From positions 124,001-188,000 of the forward strand of contig JAZRPB010000006.1 in the NCBI GenBank assembly GCA_045649025.1: 64,000 bases of DNA, in the 5' to 3' direction. The notes under the pieces are model-generated. The model did no database searches. It was not told where the DNA came from and saw only the letters and a list, made by a program, of their open reading frames with translations. Positions 36,916-45,349 of this stretch are shown here, one piece after another; position 1 is the stretch's first letter; the number at the start of each line of letters is the position of its first letter. The position numbers and the translations under genes were made by a program. The DNA is from Ornithomonoglobus_A sp045649025. GTDB lineage: Bacteria; Bacillota; Clostridia; UBA1381.

Positions 36916-38394
36916 ATGAAGGTTTTATTCGCCTCCTCGGAGGTTGCTCCGTTTGTTAAAACAGGCGGTCTTGGTGATGTTGCAGGCTCACTTCCAACCA
37001 CATTAAGAGAAAAAGGCATTGATGCACGTGTTATTATGCCTTTATATAAGGCAATTCCGCAACAGTACAAAGATAAAATGAGATATATAACAAACATATA
37101 TGTGGATATATCGTGGCGAAAGCAGTATGCAGGCATATTTGAGCTTGAATATAACGGATGTATATATTATTTTATAGATAACGAGTTTTATTTTGGCGGT
37201 GATAAGCCATACGATTTTATACATCTTGATTGCGAAAAGTTTATATTCTTTTCTAAAGCCGTACTGTCAATTCTGCCAACAATAGATTTTCGCCCCGACG
37301 TTATAAACTGCAACGATTGGCAAACAGCTGCTATCCCTGTATTTTTAGACACCTTCCTTGATAATCAGTTTTATTGTGGAATAAAAACGGTTATGACAAT
37401 ACACAATCTGCGTTTTCAAGGCAGATGGGATTTTAACAAAATAAAAGATGCTATGGGTATAAGCGACTACTACTTCACACCCGATAAGCTTGAATTTTAT
37501 AACGACGCAAATCTGCTAAAGGGCGGTATTGTGTATGCCGATATGGTAAGCACTGTGTCCGACACATATTCAAAGGAAATAACAACTCCGTTCTTTGGCG
37601 AGGGTTTAGACTCACTACTTTTAGCAAGACAAAACTCACTGCGTGGTATTGTAAACGGAATTTCATACACCGACTGGAACAGCGCAAAGGATAAGTATAT
37701 ATACAAAAATTACACATCAAGGTCAATAGGCAATAAAAAGATAAATAAAACAGAGCTGCAAAAAGAGCTTGGTTTACCCGTAGACGAAAATATAATGATG
37801 ATTGGTATTATATCACGTCTTACCGACCAGAAGGGCTTGGACCTGATTGCATATAAGCTTGATGAGCTTTGTTCAAGCAACGCACAAATTGTGGTGCTTG
37901 GCACAGGCGATGAAAAGTATGAAAATCTTTTCCGCCACTATGCGTATAAGTATCCCGATAAGTTTAGTGCACAAATATATTTTTCAAACGAATTGTCGCA
38001 TAAGATATATGCTGCATCTGATGCATTCCTGATGCCGTCACTGTTTGAGCCATGCGGTCTTTCACAACTTATAAGTATGCGTTACGGCACTGTTCCGATT
38101 GTGCGTGAAACGGGCGGTCTTAAAGATACTGTTCTTCCCTACAACGAATACACAGGCGAGGGCACAGGCTTTTCATTTGCAAACTACAATGCCGATGAAA
38201 TGCTTGGCACTATATACTATGCATTAAAAACCTACTATGAAACTCCCGATAAGTGGAAGAAAATAGTTAAAAATGCAATGGCTGTGGATTATTCGTGGAA
38301 CACAAGTGCAGATAAATATATAGAAATGTATCGTGAAATAACGCAAATTTATGATGATATAAAATCACATGAAGAACAAGAAAAAACAAAATAA
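36916..38394 (+). CDS. glgA: glycogen synthase (ADP-glucose)
   Basis: A 492-residue GT5 enzyme that elongates glycogen from ADP-glucose. The N-terminal FASSEVAPFVKTGGLGDVAGSLP is the donor-binding loop. HNLRFQGRWDF, the central SRLTDQKGLDLI, and the C-terminal SLFEPCGLSQLISMRYGTVPIVRETGGLKDTV are family motifs. RBS GAAAGGA. It is followed by glgP after 24 bp. Confidence 0.97.
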   Translation: MKVLFASSEVAPFVKTGGLGDVAGSLPTTLREKGIDARVIMPLYKAIPQQYKDKMRYITNIYVDISWRKQYAGIFELEYNGCIYYFIDNEFYFGGDKPYDFIHLDCEKFIFFSKAVLSILPTIDFRPDVINCNDWQTAAIPVFLDTFLDNQFYCGIKTVMTIHNLRFQGRWDFNKIKDAMGISDYYFTPDKLEFYNDANLLKGGIVYADMVSTVSDTYSKEITTPFFGEGLDSLLLARQNSLRGIVNGISYTDWNSAKDKYIYKNYTSRSIGNKKINKTELQKELGLPVDENIMMIGIISRLTDQKGLDLIAYKLDELCSSNAQIVVLGTGDEKYENLFRHYAYKYPDKFSAQIYFSNELSHKIYAASDAFLMPSLFEPCGLSQLISMRYGTVPIVRETGGLKDTVLPYNEYTGEGTGFSFANYNADEMLGTIYYALKTYYETPDKWKKIVKNAMAVDYSWNTSADKYIEMYREITQIYDDIKSHEEQEKTK

Positions 38395-38418
38395 TTATAT
38401 AGAGAGGTAACTATTAAT

Positions 38419-40902
38419 ATGGCAACAAAGTCAACCAAAACATCACAGACAAAATTAAATGCAGAGCAAGAGGCTCTTAAAAAAGAAATTATAGGAAAAA
38501 TATCAAGACATTTCGGCAAAGTGCTCGACGATGCAACTCCAAGAATGGTATATACTGCCTGTGCTTTAACTGCACGCGACAAAATTATGGAGATGTGGTC
38601 ACACTCACACAAACAGGTTAAGCAGGAGGGCTCAAAAAAGCTATACTATCTTTCATTTGAGTTCCTTATGGGCAGACTATTAAGCACAAATGTGTTAAAT
38701 CTTATGCAAACCGAAAACTACGAGGCAGTGCTAAACGACCTTGGCTATTCGCTAAACGAAGTAGCAGAGCTTGAAAATGATGCAGGCTTGGGCAATGGCG
38801 GTCTTGGCAGACTTGCAGCATGCTTTATAGATTCACTCACAACACTTGATTTACCTGCATACGGATGCACAATACGTTATGAATACGGTCTGTTCCAGCA
38901 AAAGATTGTAAACGGATACCAGACAGAACTGCCCGACCCGTGGCTTGAATACGGAAATGCGTGGGAGATTGCACGTCCCGAAGAAGCTGTTGAGGTAAAA
39001 TTTGGCGGTAATGTGTGGTCGGAATGGGTTGACGGACAGCTTACCTTCCACTACGACAATGTGCGTACAATACTTGCAATGCCATACGACGTACCTCTTG
39101 TGGGCTACGACTCAAAAATTGTAAATAAATTAAGACTATGGAGTGCAAAATCTCCTAACCATATGAATATGCAGGCATTCAATCAGGGCGATTATGTGCG
39201 TGCTCAGGAGGAAAAAGAGCTTGCCGAGGTAATATCAAAGGTGCTATACCCCGAGGATAATCATACAGAGGGTAAAGAATTAAGATTAAAGCAACAATAT
39301 TTCCTTGTTTCATCAACATTGCAATGGATATTACGTGAATTTGAGCAAAGAAACGGTGCAAACTGGCAAAATCTGCCCGATAAGGTTGTTATTCATATAA
39401 ACGACACACATCCCACAATGGCAATTCCCGAGCTTATGCGTATTCTTATGGACGAAAAACGACTTGGTTGGGACGAGGCATGGGATATTGTTACCAAAAC
39501 CTTTGCCTACACAAACCACACTGTATTATCGGAAGCACTTGAAAAATGGCCGCAGGATATGTTCCGCAGAATTTTACCGCGTCTTTATATGATTATAGAA
39601 GAAATGCAAAATCGTCTTCAATCAAGACTTGATGCATTCTACCCAGGCGACGCTCCAAAGCATAAGTGGATGGCTATTTTAGCCGATAATCAGGTGCATA
39701 TGGCAAATATCTGTCTTGCAAGCTGTTTTGCAATAAACGGTGTATCACAGCTCCATACAGAAATTTTAAAGAATGATATCTTTAGAGATTACTATATAAT
39801 GGATAAAGACCGTTTCCACGCAATAACTAACGGTATCACTTTTAGACGTTGGATTATGAATTGCAATCCCGATTTAGCTTCACTTATATCATCAAAGATA
39901 GGTGATGGTTGGAAAAAGGATTATAACGAGCTTAAAAAACTTGCAAAATTTGCCGAGGACGAAGCCTTCCAAAAAGCATTTGCTGATATTAAATACAATA
40001 ACAAGGTTAATTTAGCCAAATATATAAAGGAGCATAATAATATAGACGTTGACCCCAATTCAATATTTGATGTTCAATCAAAACGTCTGCACGAATATAA
40101 GCGTCAGCTTATGAATGTGCTGCATATAATTGCTCAATATCATATGCTTATAGAAAATCCTAATATGGAGTTTTATCCAAAAACATATATATTCGGTGCA
40201 AAGGCCGCACCAGGCTATGTAAGAGCAAAGCTTATTATAAAGCTTATAAACTCCGTTGCGGATATGATTAATAACGACGAGAGAATAAACGGCAAAATAA
40301 AGGTTGTATTTTTAGAGAATTACAGTGTGTCAATTGCTGAAAAGCTTATAATTGCAGCTGATGTTTCGGAGCAGATATCCACTGCAGGCAAGGAAGCCTC
40401 GGGCACAGGTAATATGAAATTTATGCTAAACGGTGCCATCACCTGTGGAACTCTTGACGGTGCAAATGTTGAAATGTTAGAGCAAGTCGGCAAAGATAAC
40501 ATATATATCTTCGGTCTTAAAGAAGACGAGGTTGCCGCACGCACTAAATTTGCTTCAAACAATACCGACGAGGTTAAGTCTATTTATGCTCAAAATCCAT
40601 TGCTTCGTCACGCACTCGACTCACTTATAGACGGAACAATAGTTCCAGGTGCAACAAAAATGTTCTATGATTTGTATAACACATTATTGTTTGGAGATAA
40701 CGGTGTGCCGGATGTGTATATGGTTATACGTGATTTTGAAGAGTATATGAAAACACAGGAGCAGATTTCTGTTGATTACCAGAATAAGAAAAAATGGTGG
40801 AAAATGGCTATAATGAATACTGCAATGGCAGGTTTCTTCTCGAGCGACAGAACAATATCAGACTACAATAAGAAGATTTGGCACTTAAAACCAATAAAGT
40901 AG
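38419..40902 (+). CDS. glgP: glycogen phosphorylase
   Basis: An 827-residue GT35 enzyme that releases glucose-1-phosphate from glycogen. YYLSFEFLMGRLL and NDAGLGNGGLGRLAACFIDS are near the N-terminus. NDTHPTMAIPELMR and the PLP-lysine motif EASGTGNMKFMLNGA lie near the C-terminus. RBS AGAGAGG. A terminator-like double hairpin follows, so the GH13 gene may be partly separated. Confidence 0.97.
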   Translation: MATKSTKTSQTKLNAEQEALKKEIIGKISRHFGKVLDDATPRMVYTACALTARDKIMEMWSHSHKQVKQEGSKKLYYLSFEFLMGRLLSTNVLNLMQTENYEAVLNDLGYSLNEVAELENDAGLGNGGLGRLAACFIDSLTTLDLPAYGCTIRYEYGLFQQKIVNGYQTELPDPWLEYGNAWEIARPEEAVEVKFGGNVWSEWVDGQLTFHYDNVRTILAMPYDVPLVGYDSKIVNKLRLWSAKSPNHMNMQAFNQGDYVRAQEEKELAEVISKVLYPEDNHTEGKELRLKQQYFLVSSTLQWILREFEQRNGANWQNLPDKVVIHINDTHPTMAIPELMRILMDEKRLGWDEAWDIVTKTFAYTNHTVLSEALEKWPQDMFRRILPRLYMIIEEMQNRLQSRLDAFYPGDAPKHKWMAILADNQVHMANICLASCFAINGVSQLHTEILKNDIFRDYYIMDKDRFHAITNGITFRRWIMNCNPDLASLISSKIGDGWKKDYNELKKLAKFAEDEAFQKAFADIKYNNKVNLAKYIKEHNNIDVDPNSIFDVQSKRLHEYKRQLMNVLHIIAQYHMLIENPNMEFYPKTYIFGAKAAPGYVRAKLIIKLINSVADMINNDERINGKIKVVFLENYSVSIAEKLIIAADVSEQISTAGKEASGTGNMKFMLNGAITCGTLDGANVEMLEQVGKDNIYIFGLKEDEVAARTKFASNNTDEVKSIYAQNPLLRHALDSLIDGTIVPGATKMFYDLYNTLLFGDNGVPDVYMVIRDFEEYMKTQEQISVDYQNKKKWWKMAIMNTAMAGFFSSDRTISDYNKKIWHLKPIK

Positions 40903-40909
40903 TATAAAA

Positions 40910-41002
40910 AAGAGGGATAGAAATTATAAAAAAATAGTGTTTTTTATTTCCAATCCCTCAGTCGCATTCGCGACAGCTCCCTTTACACAAGGGAGCCTTT
41001 TT
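40910..41002 (+). terminator. terminator and hairpin repeat after glgP
   Basis: GAGGGAT-A-GAAAT and ATTTC-C-AATCCCTC form one stem (40912-40958). GTCGC-ATTC-GCGAC is a second. GCTCCCTT and AAGGGAGC, followed by CTTTTT, form a third (about 40976-41002). The TCCCTCAGTCGC-to-GGGAGCC unit resembles a short repeat seen in many gut Clostridia, from memory. It should reduce read-through into the GH13 gene. Confidence 0.7.
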
Positions 41003-41034
41003 ACCTATACAAATATTATAATTGGAGAAATTGT

Positions 41035-42957
41035 ATGAATATTGAACATAATTCGCAAGAGCTTTTTTACAGAAGTCCCTTTGGTGCACTAAAATGCGAT
41101 GATGAGCTTACACTTCGTATTGCAATTGCCAACACAGGCATACCGCACTATGTAAAATGCATATATAATGCCGAGGGCGAAGATAAAGCAGGTCTTGATA
41201 TGTGCTATGTTTTTAGTGTAAATAACAGCAATATATATCAAGCAAGCATAAAAATGCCATCTTCACCCACACTATTGTGGTATTACTTTGAAGTAAAAAC
41301 AGACGACGGTGTCTTTTACTATGGCAACAACAAAGAAGGTCTTGGCGCTTTAGGTGAAAGTTATACCACCCTCCCCGCCTCTCTTTTTCAAGTTACCGTT
41401 TATGATAAATGCTACACAACACCCGATTGGTTTAAAAAAAGCATTGCGTATCAAATATTTCCCGACCGTTTCTGTAATGGTAATGATGACGGTGCTTTTT
41501 TAGGGAACAGAAATGATATTATAAAAAGAAACTGGAACGATACGCCATTTTACAAAACAGAGCAATTTGGCGGTGAGTATAAGTGTAACGACTTCTTTGG
41601 CGGCAATCTGTCAGGTATTATAAAAAAGCTACCCTACCTTAAGGAGTTGGGCATTAGCGTTATTTACTTAAACCCCATTTTTAGGGCATATTCCAATCAC
41701 AAATACGACACAGGCTCCTACGAGGAAATAGACGAAATGTTTGGTGATGAAAAAATCTTTTGTGCATTATGCAATGAAGCCGAAAAAATGGGTATAAAAA
41801 TAATCCTCGACGGTGTGTTCAATCACACAGGCTCGGATAGTATGTATTTTAACAAAAACGGCACTTATAACAGTGTGGGAGCGTACCAATCACAAGCCTC
41901 ACCATACTATTCGTGGTATAAATTCAACAAGTGGCCCGAGGAATACGAGTCGTGGTGGGGCATAAAAACTCTGCCCCACGTGGAAGAGGAAAGCGAAGAA
42001 TTAAGGAAATACCTGTTAAGTGACGAAAATGCTATAATAAAAAAATGGTTAAAGCTTGGTGCTTATGGGTGGCGGCTTGATGTTGTTGATGAGCTTCCCG
42101 ATTTTTTTGTGAAGGAATTAAGAGAAAATGCAAAAAAGGCAAAGGACGATTGCGTTATTATAGGCGAGGTGTGGGAGGATGCATCTAACAAGGTTGCATA
42201 TAGCAAGCTGCGTGAATATTTCTGGGGAGACGAGCTTGATTCTGTTATGAACTATCCAATGCGTGACGCACTCATTGGAGCTGCACTCGGTACTATTGAT
42301 GCCAACACACTAAACAGACGTCTTATGAGCTTAAAGGAAAACTATCCCCCACAAGCATACTATTCACTTTTAAATATGGTATCAAGCCACGATACCGCAA
42401 GAATTTTAACTATTATGGGTGCGGGTGATTTACTAAATGAAAGCAAAGACTTTAAGGCAACCTTCACTCTTTCGGGCGACAGACTCGATATTGCAAGAAA
42501 GAGAACAATGCTTATTTTATCTATGCAAATGACATTACCAGGTGTACCCTGTATATATTACGGTGATGAGCTTGGTATGCAGGGCTTTGAGGACCCGTTT
42601 TGCCGAGGTACATTTCCATGGGATAAGGTTGATGATAACAATGATATGTATAACCATTTCCATAAAATGATACAGCTTCGTAATTCGTCTGATGCTTTCT
42701 CCACAGGTGAGTTTGAGTGTGTGTATAAAATAGGCTCTGTTTATGGATTTATTAGGTATAACAATGATGAAAAATATATCATTCTTGCCAATTTTTCAAA
42801 TAACAATGAGCGTATACGTCTTGATATTGCAAGATATAACATACACAATATGGTGTCTGTAATAAATGAAAATGACACCCTTTTATCAGAAAGCGGCATT
42901 TATTTTACAGATATAAATGCATATTCCGTTAATGTGTATAAAACAAGGGGTTGTTAA
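41035..42957 (+). CDS. GH13 alpha-glucan hydrolase (neopullulanase/maltogenic-amylase-like)
   Basis: A 640-residue GH13 enzyme with an N-terminal beta-sandwich (about 1-125). The barrel has AYQIFPDRFCNG, DGVFNHTG, the nucleophile region GWRLDVVDEL, the acid IGEVWED, and SSHDTAR. No signal peptide is seen, so it acts in the cytoplasm, probably on glycogen or maltodextrin. Pullulanase, cyclodextrinase and amylase activities cannot be separated by sequence. Its last codons and stop lie inside the solo end of the dispersed element. Confidence 0.9.
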   Translation: MNIEHNSQELFYRSPFGALKCDDELTLRIAIANTGIPHYVKCIYNAEGEDKAGLDMCYVFSVNNSNIYQASIKMPSSPTLLWYYFEVKTDDGVFYYGNNKEGLGALGESYTTLPASLFQVTVYDKCYTTPDWFKKSIAYQIFPDRFCNGNDDGAFLGNRNDIIKRNWNDTPFYKTEQFGGEYKCNDFFGGNLSGIIKKLPYLKELGISVIYLNPIFRAYSNHKYDTGSYEEIDEMFGDEKIFCALCNEAEKMGIKIILDGVFNHTGSDSMYFNKNGTYNSVGAYQSQASPYYSWYKFNKWPEEYESWWGIKTLPHVEEESEELRKYLLSDENAIIKKWLKLGAYGWRLDVVDELPDFFVKELRENAKKAKDDCVIIGEVWEDASNKVAYSKLREYFWGDELDSVMNYPMRDALIGAALGTIDANTLNRRLMSLKENYPPQAYYSLLNMVSSHDTARILTIMGAGDLLNESKDFKATFTLSGDRLDIARKRTMLILSMQMTLPGVPCIYYGDELGMQGFEDPFCRGTFPWDKVDDNNDMYNHFHKMIQLRNSSDAFSTGEFECVYKIGSVYGFIRYNNDEKYIILANFSNNNERIRLDIARYNIHNMVSVINENDTLLSESGIYFTDINAYSVNVYKTRGC

Positions 42958-42980
42958 AAAAGTGCAGACCGCAAAAAGCG
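42947..42980 (-). repeat. dispersed structured element, solo 3' end (copy E)
   Basis: Read on the plus strand, GGGGTTGTTAAAAAAGTGCAG then ACCGCAAAAAG matches the end of copy A (GGGGATGT-A7-GCGCAG then ACCGCAAAAAG). The rest of the element is missing. The stop codon TAA of the GH13 gene (42955-42957) is inside this fragment. Confidence 0.75.
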
Positions 42981-43000
42981 GGAAAATTAGATAATATAAA

Positions 43001-43024
43001 GGGGGTTGTTTATAAACAACCCCC
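43001..43024. terminator. bidirectional terminator palindrome
   Basis: GGGGGTTGTTTA and TAAACAACCCCC form a perfect 24-bp palindrome between the convergent GH13 and rubrerythrin genes, with flanking A and T residues. Confidence 0.75.
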
Positions 43025-43045
43025 TTGTTATTTCAACATTTTCTC

Positions 43046-43633
43046 TTATCCAAAATATCTCTTTAAAAGTCCCTCAAGGGCTCTGCCATGTCTTGCTTCA
43101 TCGCGCGCCATCTCGTGAGATAAATCGTGAATTGCGTCCAAGCCGTTCTTCTTTGCACAAGCTGCAAGGTCGAACTTACCCTTTGTTGCACCATATTCAC
43201 AGTCAACTCTCCACTTAAGATTATCCTTTGTTGTAGCCTTCATATTAGGCTCTAAATCCTCACCTAAAAGCTCTGCAAATTTCGCTGCGTGCTCTGCTTC
43301 CTCAAAAGCTGCCTTTTCCCAATACAAGCCAACCTCGGGATAACCCTCTCTGTGAGCAATTCTTGCCATACAAAGATACATTCCAACCTCTGCACATTCA
43401 CCATTGAAGTTTGCCATTAATTGCTCAAAGATATATTTCTTATCCTCTTCACTGATGTCGGGATTGTTCTTAACAGTTTTTGCATAAACACCATATTCGT
43501 GCTCTGCTGCAAGAGGTGCATCCTCATCCATAATCATAAACTTTTCTGCCCCCACCTTACATACAGGACACTTTTCGGGCGCTTTATCTCCCTCGTGAAC
43601 GTAACCACATACTGAACATACATACTTTGCCAT
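43046..43633 (-). CDS. reverse rubrerythrin
   Basis: A 195-residue non-haem iron peroxidase with reversed domain order. The rubredoxin (CSVCGYVHEGDKAPEKCPVC, residues 6-25) comes first, and the ferritin-like di-iron domain (GECAEVGMYLCMARIAHREG, EEAEHAAKFAELLGE, ARDEARHGRALEG) follows. In Clostridium such proteins reduce hydrogen peroxide and oxygen with NADH-linked electrons. It lies 29 bp after perR on the same strand. RBS AAGGAGG. Expected PerR regulation is inferred. Confidence 0.93.
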   Translation of the reverse strand: MAKYVCSVCGYVHEGDKAPEKCPVCKVGAEKFMIMDEDAPLAAEHEYGVYAKTVKNNPDISEEDKKYIFEQLMANFNGECAEVGMYLCMARIAHREGYPEVGLYWEKAAFEEAEHAAKFAELLGEDLEPNMKATTKDNLKWRVDCEYGATKGKFDLAACAKKNGLDAIHDLSHEMARDEARHGRALEGLLKRYFG

Positions 43634-43662
43634 ATCTTTTTCCTCCTTAAAAATAATTTTTA

Positions 43663-44055
43663 TTATACTACTTCTTTTTCACTCTTTTTGCATTCGCTGC
43701 ATACGCCATAGAAAGTGAGTGACTGACTTTCTATAATACACCCGAGGCTTTGCTCGGTCTTTTCCCTTATATCATATAATTTAGGGATATCTGCATCTAA
43801 AACCGCCTTACACTCGTTACATACAAAATGTGCGTGATGTGCAGTAAAGCCATCAAATCGTTCCTTGTCTGAAATGATGTCTAATTTTAATATATCGCCA
43901 CTCTGTGCAAGCTTTGCAAGATTACGATATACAGTACCAAGACTTATATTGGGAATTGCTTTTCTTAATTCTTCATATACCCAATACGCCGTCGGATGTG
44001 AACGCGTACTTCTTAAAACTCGCAGCAACGCTTCACGTTGTTTTGAATAATTCAT
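43663..44055 (-). CDS. perR: Fur-family peroxide regulator (PerR-like)
   Basis: A 130-residue Fur-family repressor. A winged helix (YWVYEELRKAIPNISLGTVYRNLAKLAQSG) is followed by HHAHFVCNECKAV, with two CxxC pairs (CNEC and CSEC) for structural zinc. Linked to a rubrerythrin, PerR is more likely than Fur or Zur. A perfect operator covers its own transcription start, so it should repress itself and rbr. RBS GAGAGGA. Confidence 0.88.
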   Translation of the reverse strand: MNYSKQREALLRVLRSTRSHPTAYWVYEELRKAIPNISLGTVYRNLAKLAQSGDILKLDIISDKERFDGFTAHHAHFVCNECKAVLDADIPKLYDIREKTEQSLGCIIESQSLTFYGVCSECKKSEKEVV

Positions 44056-44073
44056 ATCTACACGTCCTCTCTA

Positions 44074-44098
44074 AAAAGTGATAATGATTATCACTTTT
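44074..44098. promoter_or_regulatory. PerR/Fur operator, perfect 12-1-12 palindrome
   Basis: AAAAGTGATAAT, a central G, then ATTATCACTTTT. The core TGATAATGATTATCA resembles Fur/PerR boxes. It lies just downstream of the -10 and covers the expected start, a repressing position. Confidence 0.85.
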
Positions 44099-44102
44099 CT
44101 AT

Positions 44103-44131
44103 ATTATATCACTATATAACCCATTTGTCAA
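44103..44131 (-). promoter_or_regulatory. sigma-A promoter of perR-rbr
   Basis: TTGACA (44131-44126) and TATAAT (44108-44103) on the minus strand, with a 17-bp spacer. Both match consensus. Confidence 0.9.
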
Positions 44132-44156
44132 TAGAAAAATAAAAAAATTTTAATTT

Positions 44157-44182
44157 AAAAAAGAGTTCAGTGTTTTGAACTC
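44157..44182 (-). terminator. intrinsic terminator of the DUF6062-like gene
   Basis: On the minus strand GAGTTCA and TGAACTC form a stem with a 6-nt loop, followed by six T residues. Confidence 0.8.
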
Positions 44183-44195
44183 CTTTTTCACATCT

Positions 44196-44930
44196 TTATT
44201 CTTCTTTGTCTTTCACATATCCCGTAAGCTTTTCTATGGTGCGTATTGGTGCATCGTGTGCGGTACCCCATTCCATATCCTTGTTTCGATAATCAAATTT
44301 AAGTGTAAATTTGTGTATGTCGTTTTGTACTCTTAAAAGCTCTTTTTCCTGTTTTTCCAACAGTGCCTTTGTAAATTCTTGTATATCTGCACCTTTAAGC
44401 GATTTTGGTATCATATCTGCCACTGCACTTGTGTGCTTTAAGCAAAGTCCCTTCGATTTTTCAAACTTACTTTTAAAATCATTGTCCTTTGCCCACATAT
44501 ATAAAAGCACATCTATGTATCTGTTCATAGTACGGTCTATTTTTTTACATACCATACAACCGCTATTTACATCATTAAGCCATTTTGAAAGCATTTGTGA
44601 CCTGTTGGTGCTCTTTTTTAATAGTCCAATCTTTGTGCTCTCTAATACCGCTTCCTTTACACTCTGTAGCTCCTTTCTTATCTGTTCAAGGCGTGTGTCG
44701 AGAACAAGTGCCAGACTTAATTTATTTTGCATTTTAAACATCATCGAAAGATGCGTGTTGCAAAAGCCCGTGTTATTGGATAATTCCCTGTGGTCTGCCT
44801 CCATCATAGCAGCACCCATTTCATAGTCAACAGCCTCATTTTCAAGACGCTCCTCTAAAACACACAAGGGACATTCACAATCAATTTCATAAACTTCATT
44901 AACAGGTATTGTGTATATTTTCTCTTTCAT
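44196..44930 (-). CDS. DUF6062-like protein with duplicated CxxC/CxxH motif
   Basis: A 244-residue soluble protein of unknown function that resembles DUF6062. C20-x2-C23 and C57-x2-H60 recur as C125-x2-C128 and C163-x2-H166, with nearly equal spacing (34 and 35 residues). This implies an internal duplication and two metal-binding sites, probably zinc. The start is MKEKIYTIPVNEVYEID. No signal peptide or membrane segment. It has its own promoter and terminator, so neighbours give no functional clue. Confidence 0.6.
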   Translation of the reverse strand: MKEKIYTIPVNEVYEIDCECPLCVLEERLENEAVDYEMGAAMMEADHRELSNNTGFCNTHLSMMFKMQNKLSLALVLDTRLEQIRKELQSVKEAVLESTKIGLLKKSTNRSQMLSKWLNDVNSGCMVCKKIDRTMNRYIDVLLYMWAKDNDFKSKFEKSKGLCLKHTSAVADMIPKSLKGADIQEFTKALLEKQEKELLRVQNDIHKFTLKFDYRNKDMEWGTAHDAPIRTIEKLTGYVKDKEE

Positions 44931-45046
44931 TTTTTATATAACCTTTCAAAAAATTTTAATAATTCTCTTATTTTAGTGTTGCAATTCCTTAATATAAGAA
45001 AACTGCATAGTTTAATATATTGCATCCTTACTTTAGTACCATATAC

Positions 45047-45075
45047 ATTGTGCCACAAAATATGTGTATTGTCAA
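45047..45075 (-). promoter_or_regulatory. promoter of the DUF6062-like gene
   Basis: TTGACA (45075-45070) and CACAAT (45052-45047) with a 17-bp spacer on the minus strand; the -10 is imperfect. The rest of the 44931-45349 gap holds the pckG promoter and no gene. Confidence 0.55.
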
Positions 45076-45256
45076 TATAATTGTTTGAAATTAAAAGACA
45101 TATTTTCTACACCTTTTTACAACATTTATATAAAGACCTTATAATCTACATACCCACCTACTTGTTATATTTTTGTGCAAAACTGTTATATTATTGTTTG
45201 CGAAAGCATATAATTATGAAAAAAATTCTAAAATTTGTTTTTTTGACAAAAAACAG

Positions 45257-45285
45257 TTTAATTTTTCCATTATGTGTGGTATAAT
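45257..45285 (+). promoter_or_regulatory. extended -10 promoter of pckG
   Basis: TGGTATAAT (45277-45285) is an extended -10 with a weak -35 TTTAAT at 45257. A nearby TTGACA at 45243 is too far away to pair with it. Confidence 0.6.
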
Positions 45286-45306
45286 AAAATAGTGTAACAA
45301 TAAAAT

Positions 45307-45323
45307 GTTTACAAGGTGTAAAC
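45307..45323. promoter_or_regulatory. inverted repeat in the pckG leader
   Basis: GTTTACA-AGG-TGTAAAC, a perfect 7-3-7 repeat about 27 bp before the pckG start. It could be an operator near the start of transcription. The binding protein is unknown. Confidence 0.5.
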
Positions 45324-45349
45324 CATAAAAAATATAGGAGGATATTAAA

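Noticed and set aside
45243..45248. TTGACA as the -35 of pckG
   Set aside because: It is 31 bp from the TATAAT box, far too long for a sigma-A spacer.
45216..45284. A 22-codon hydrophobic frame upstream of pckG
   Set aside because: No clear ribosome binding site, and it overlaps the pckG promoter.
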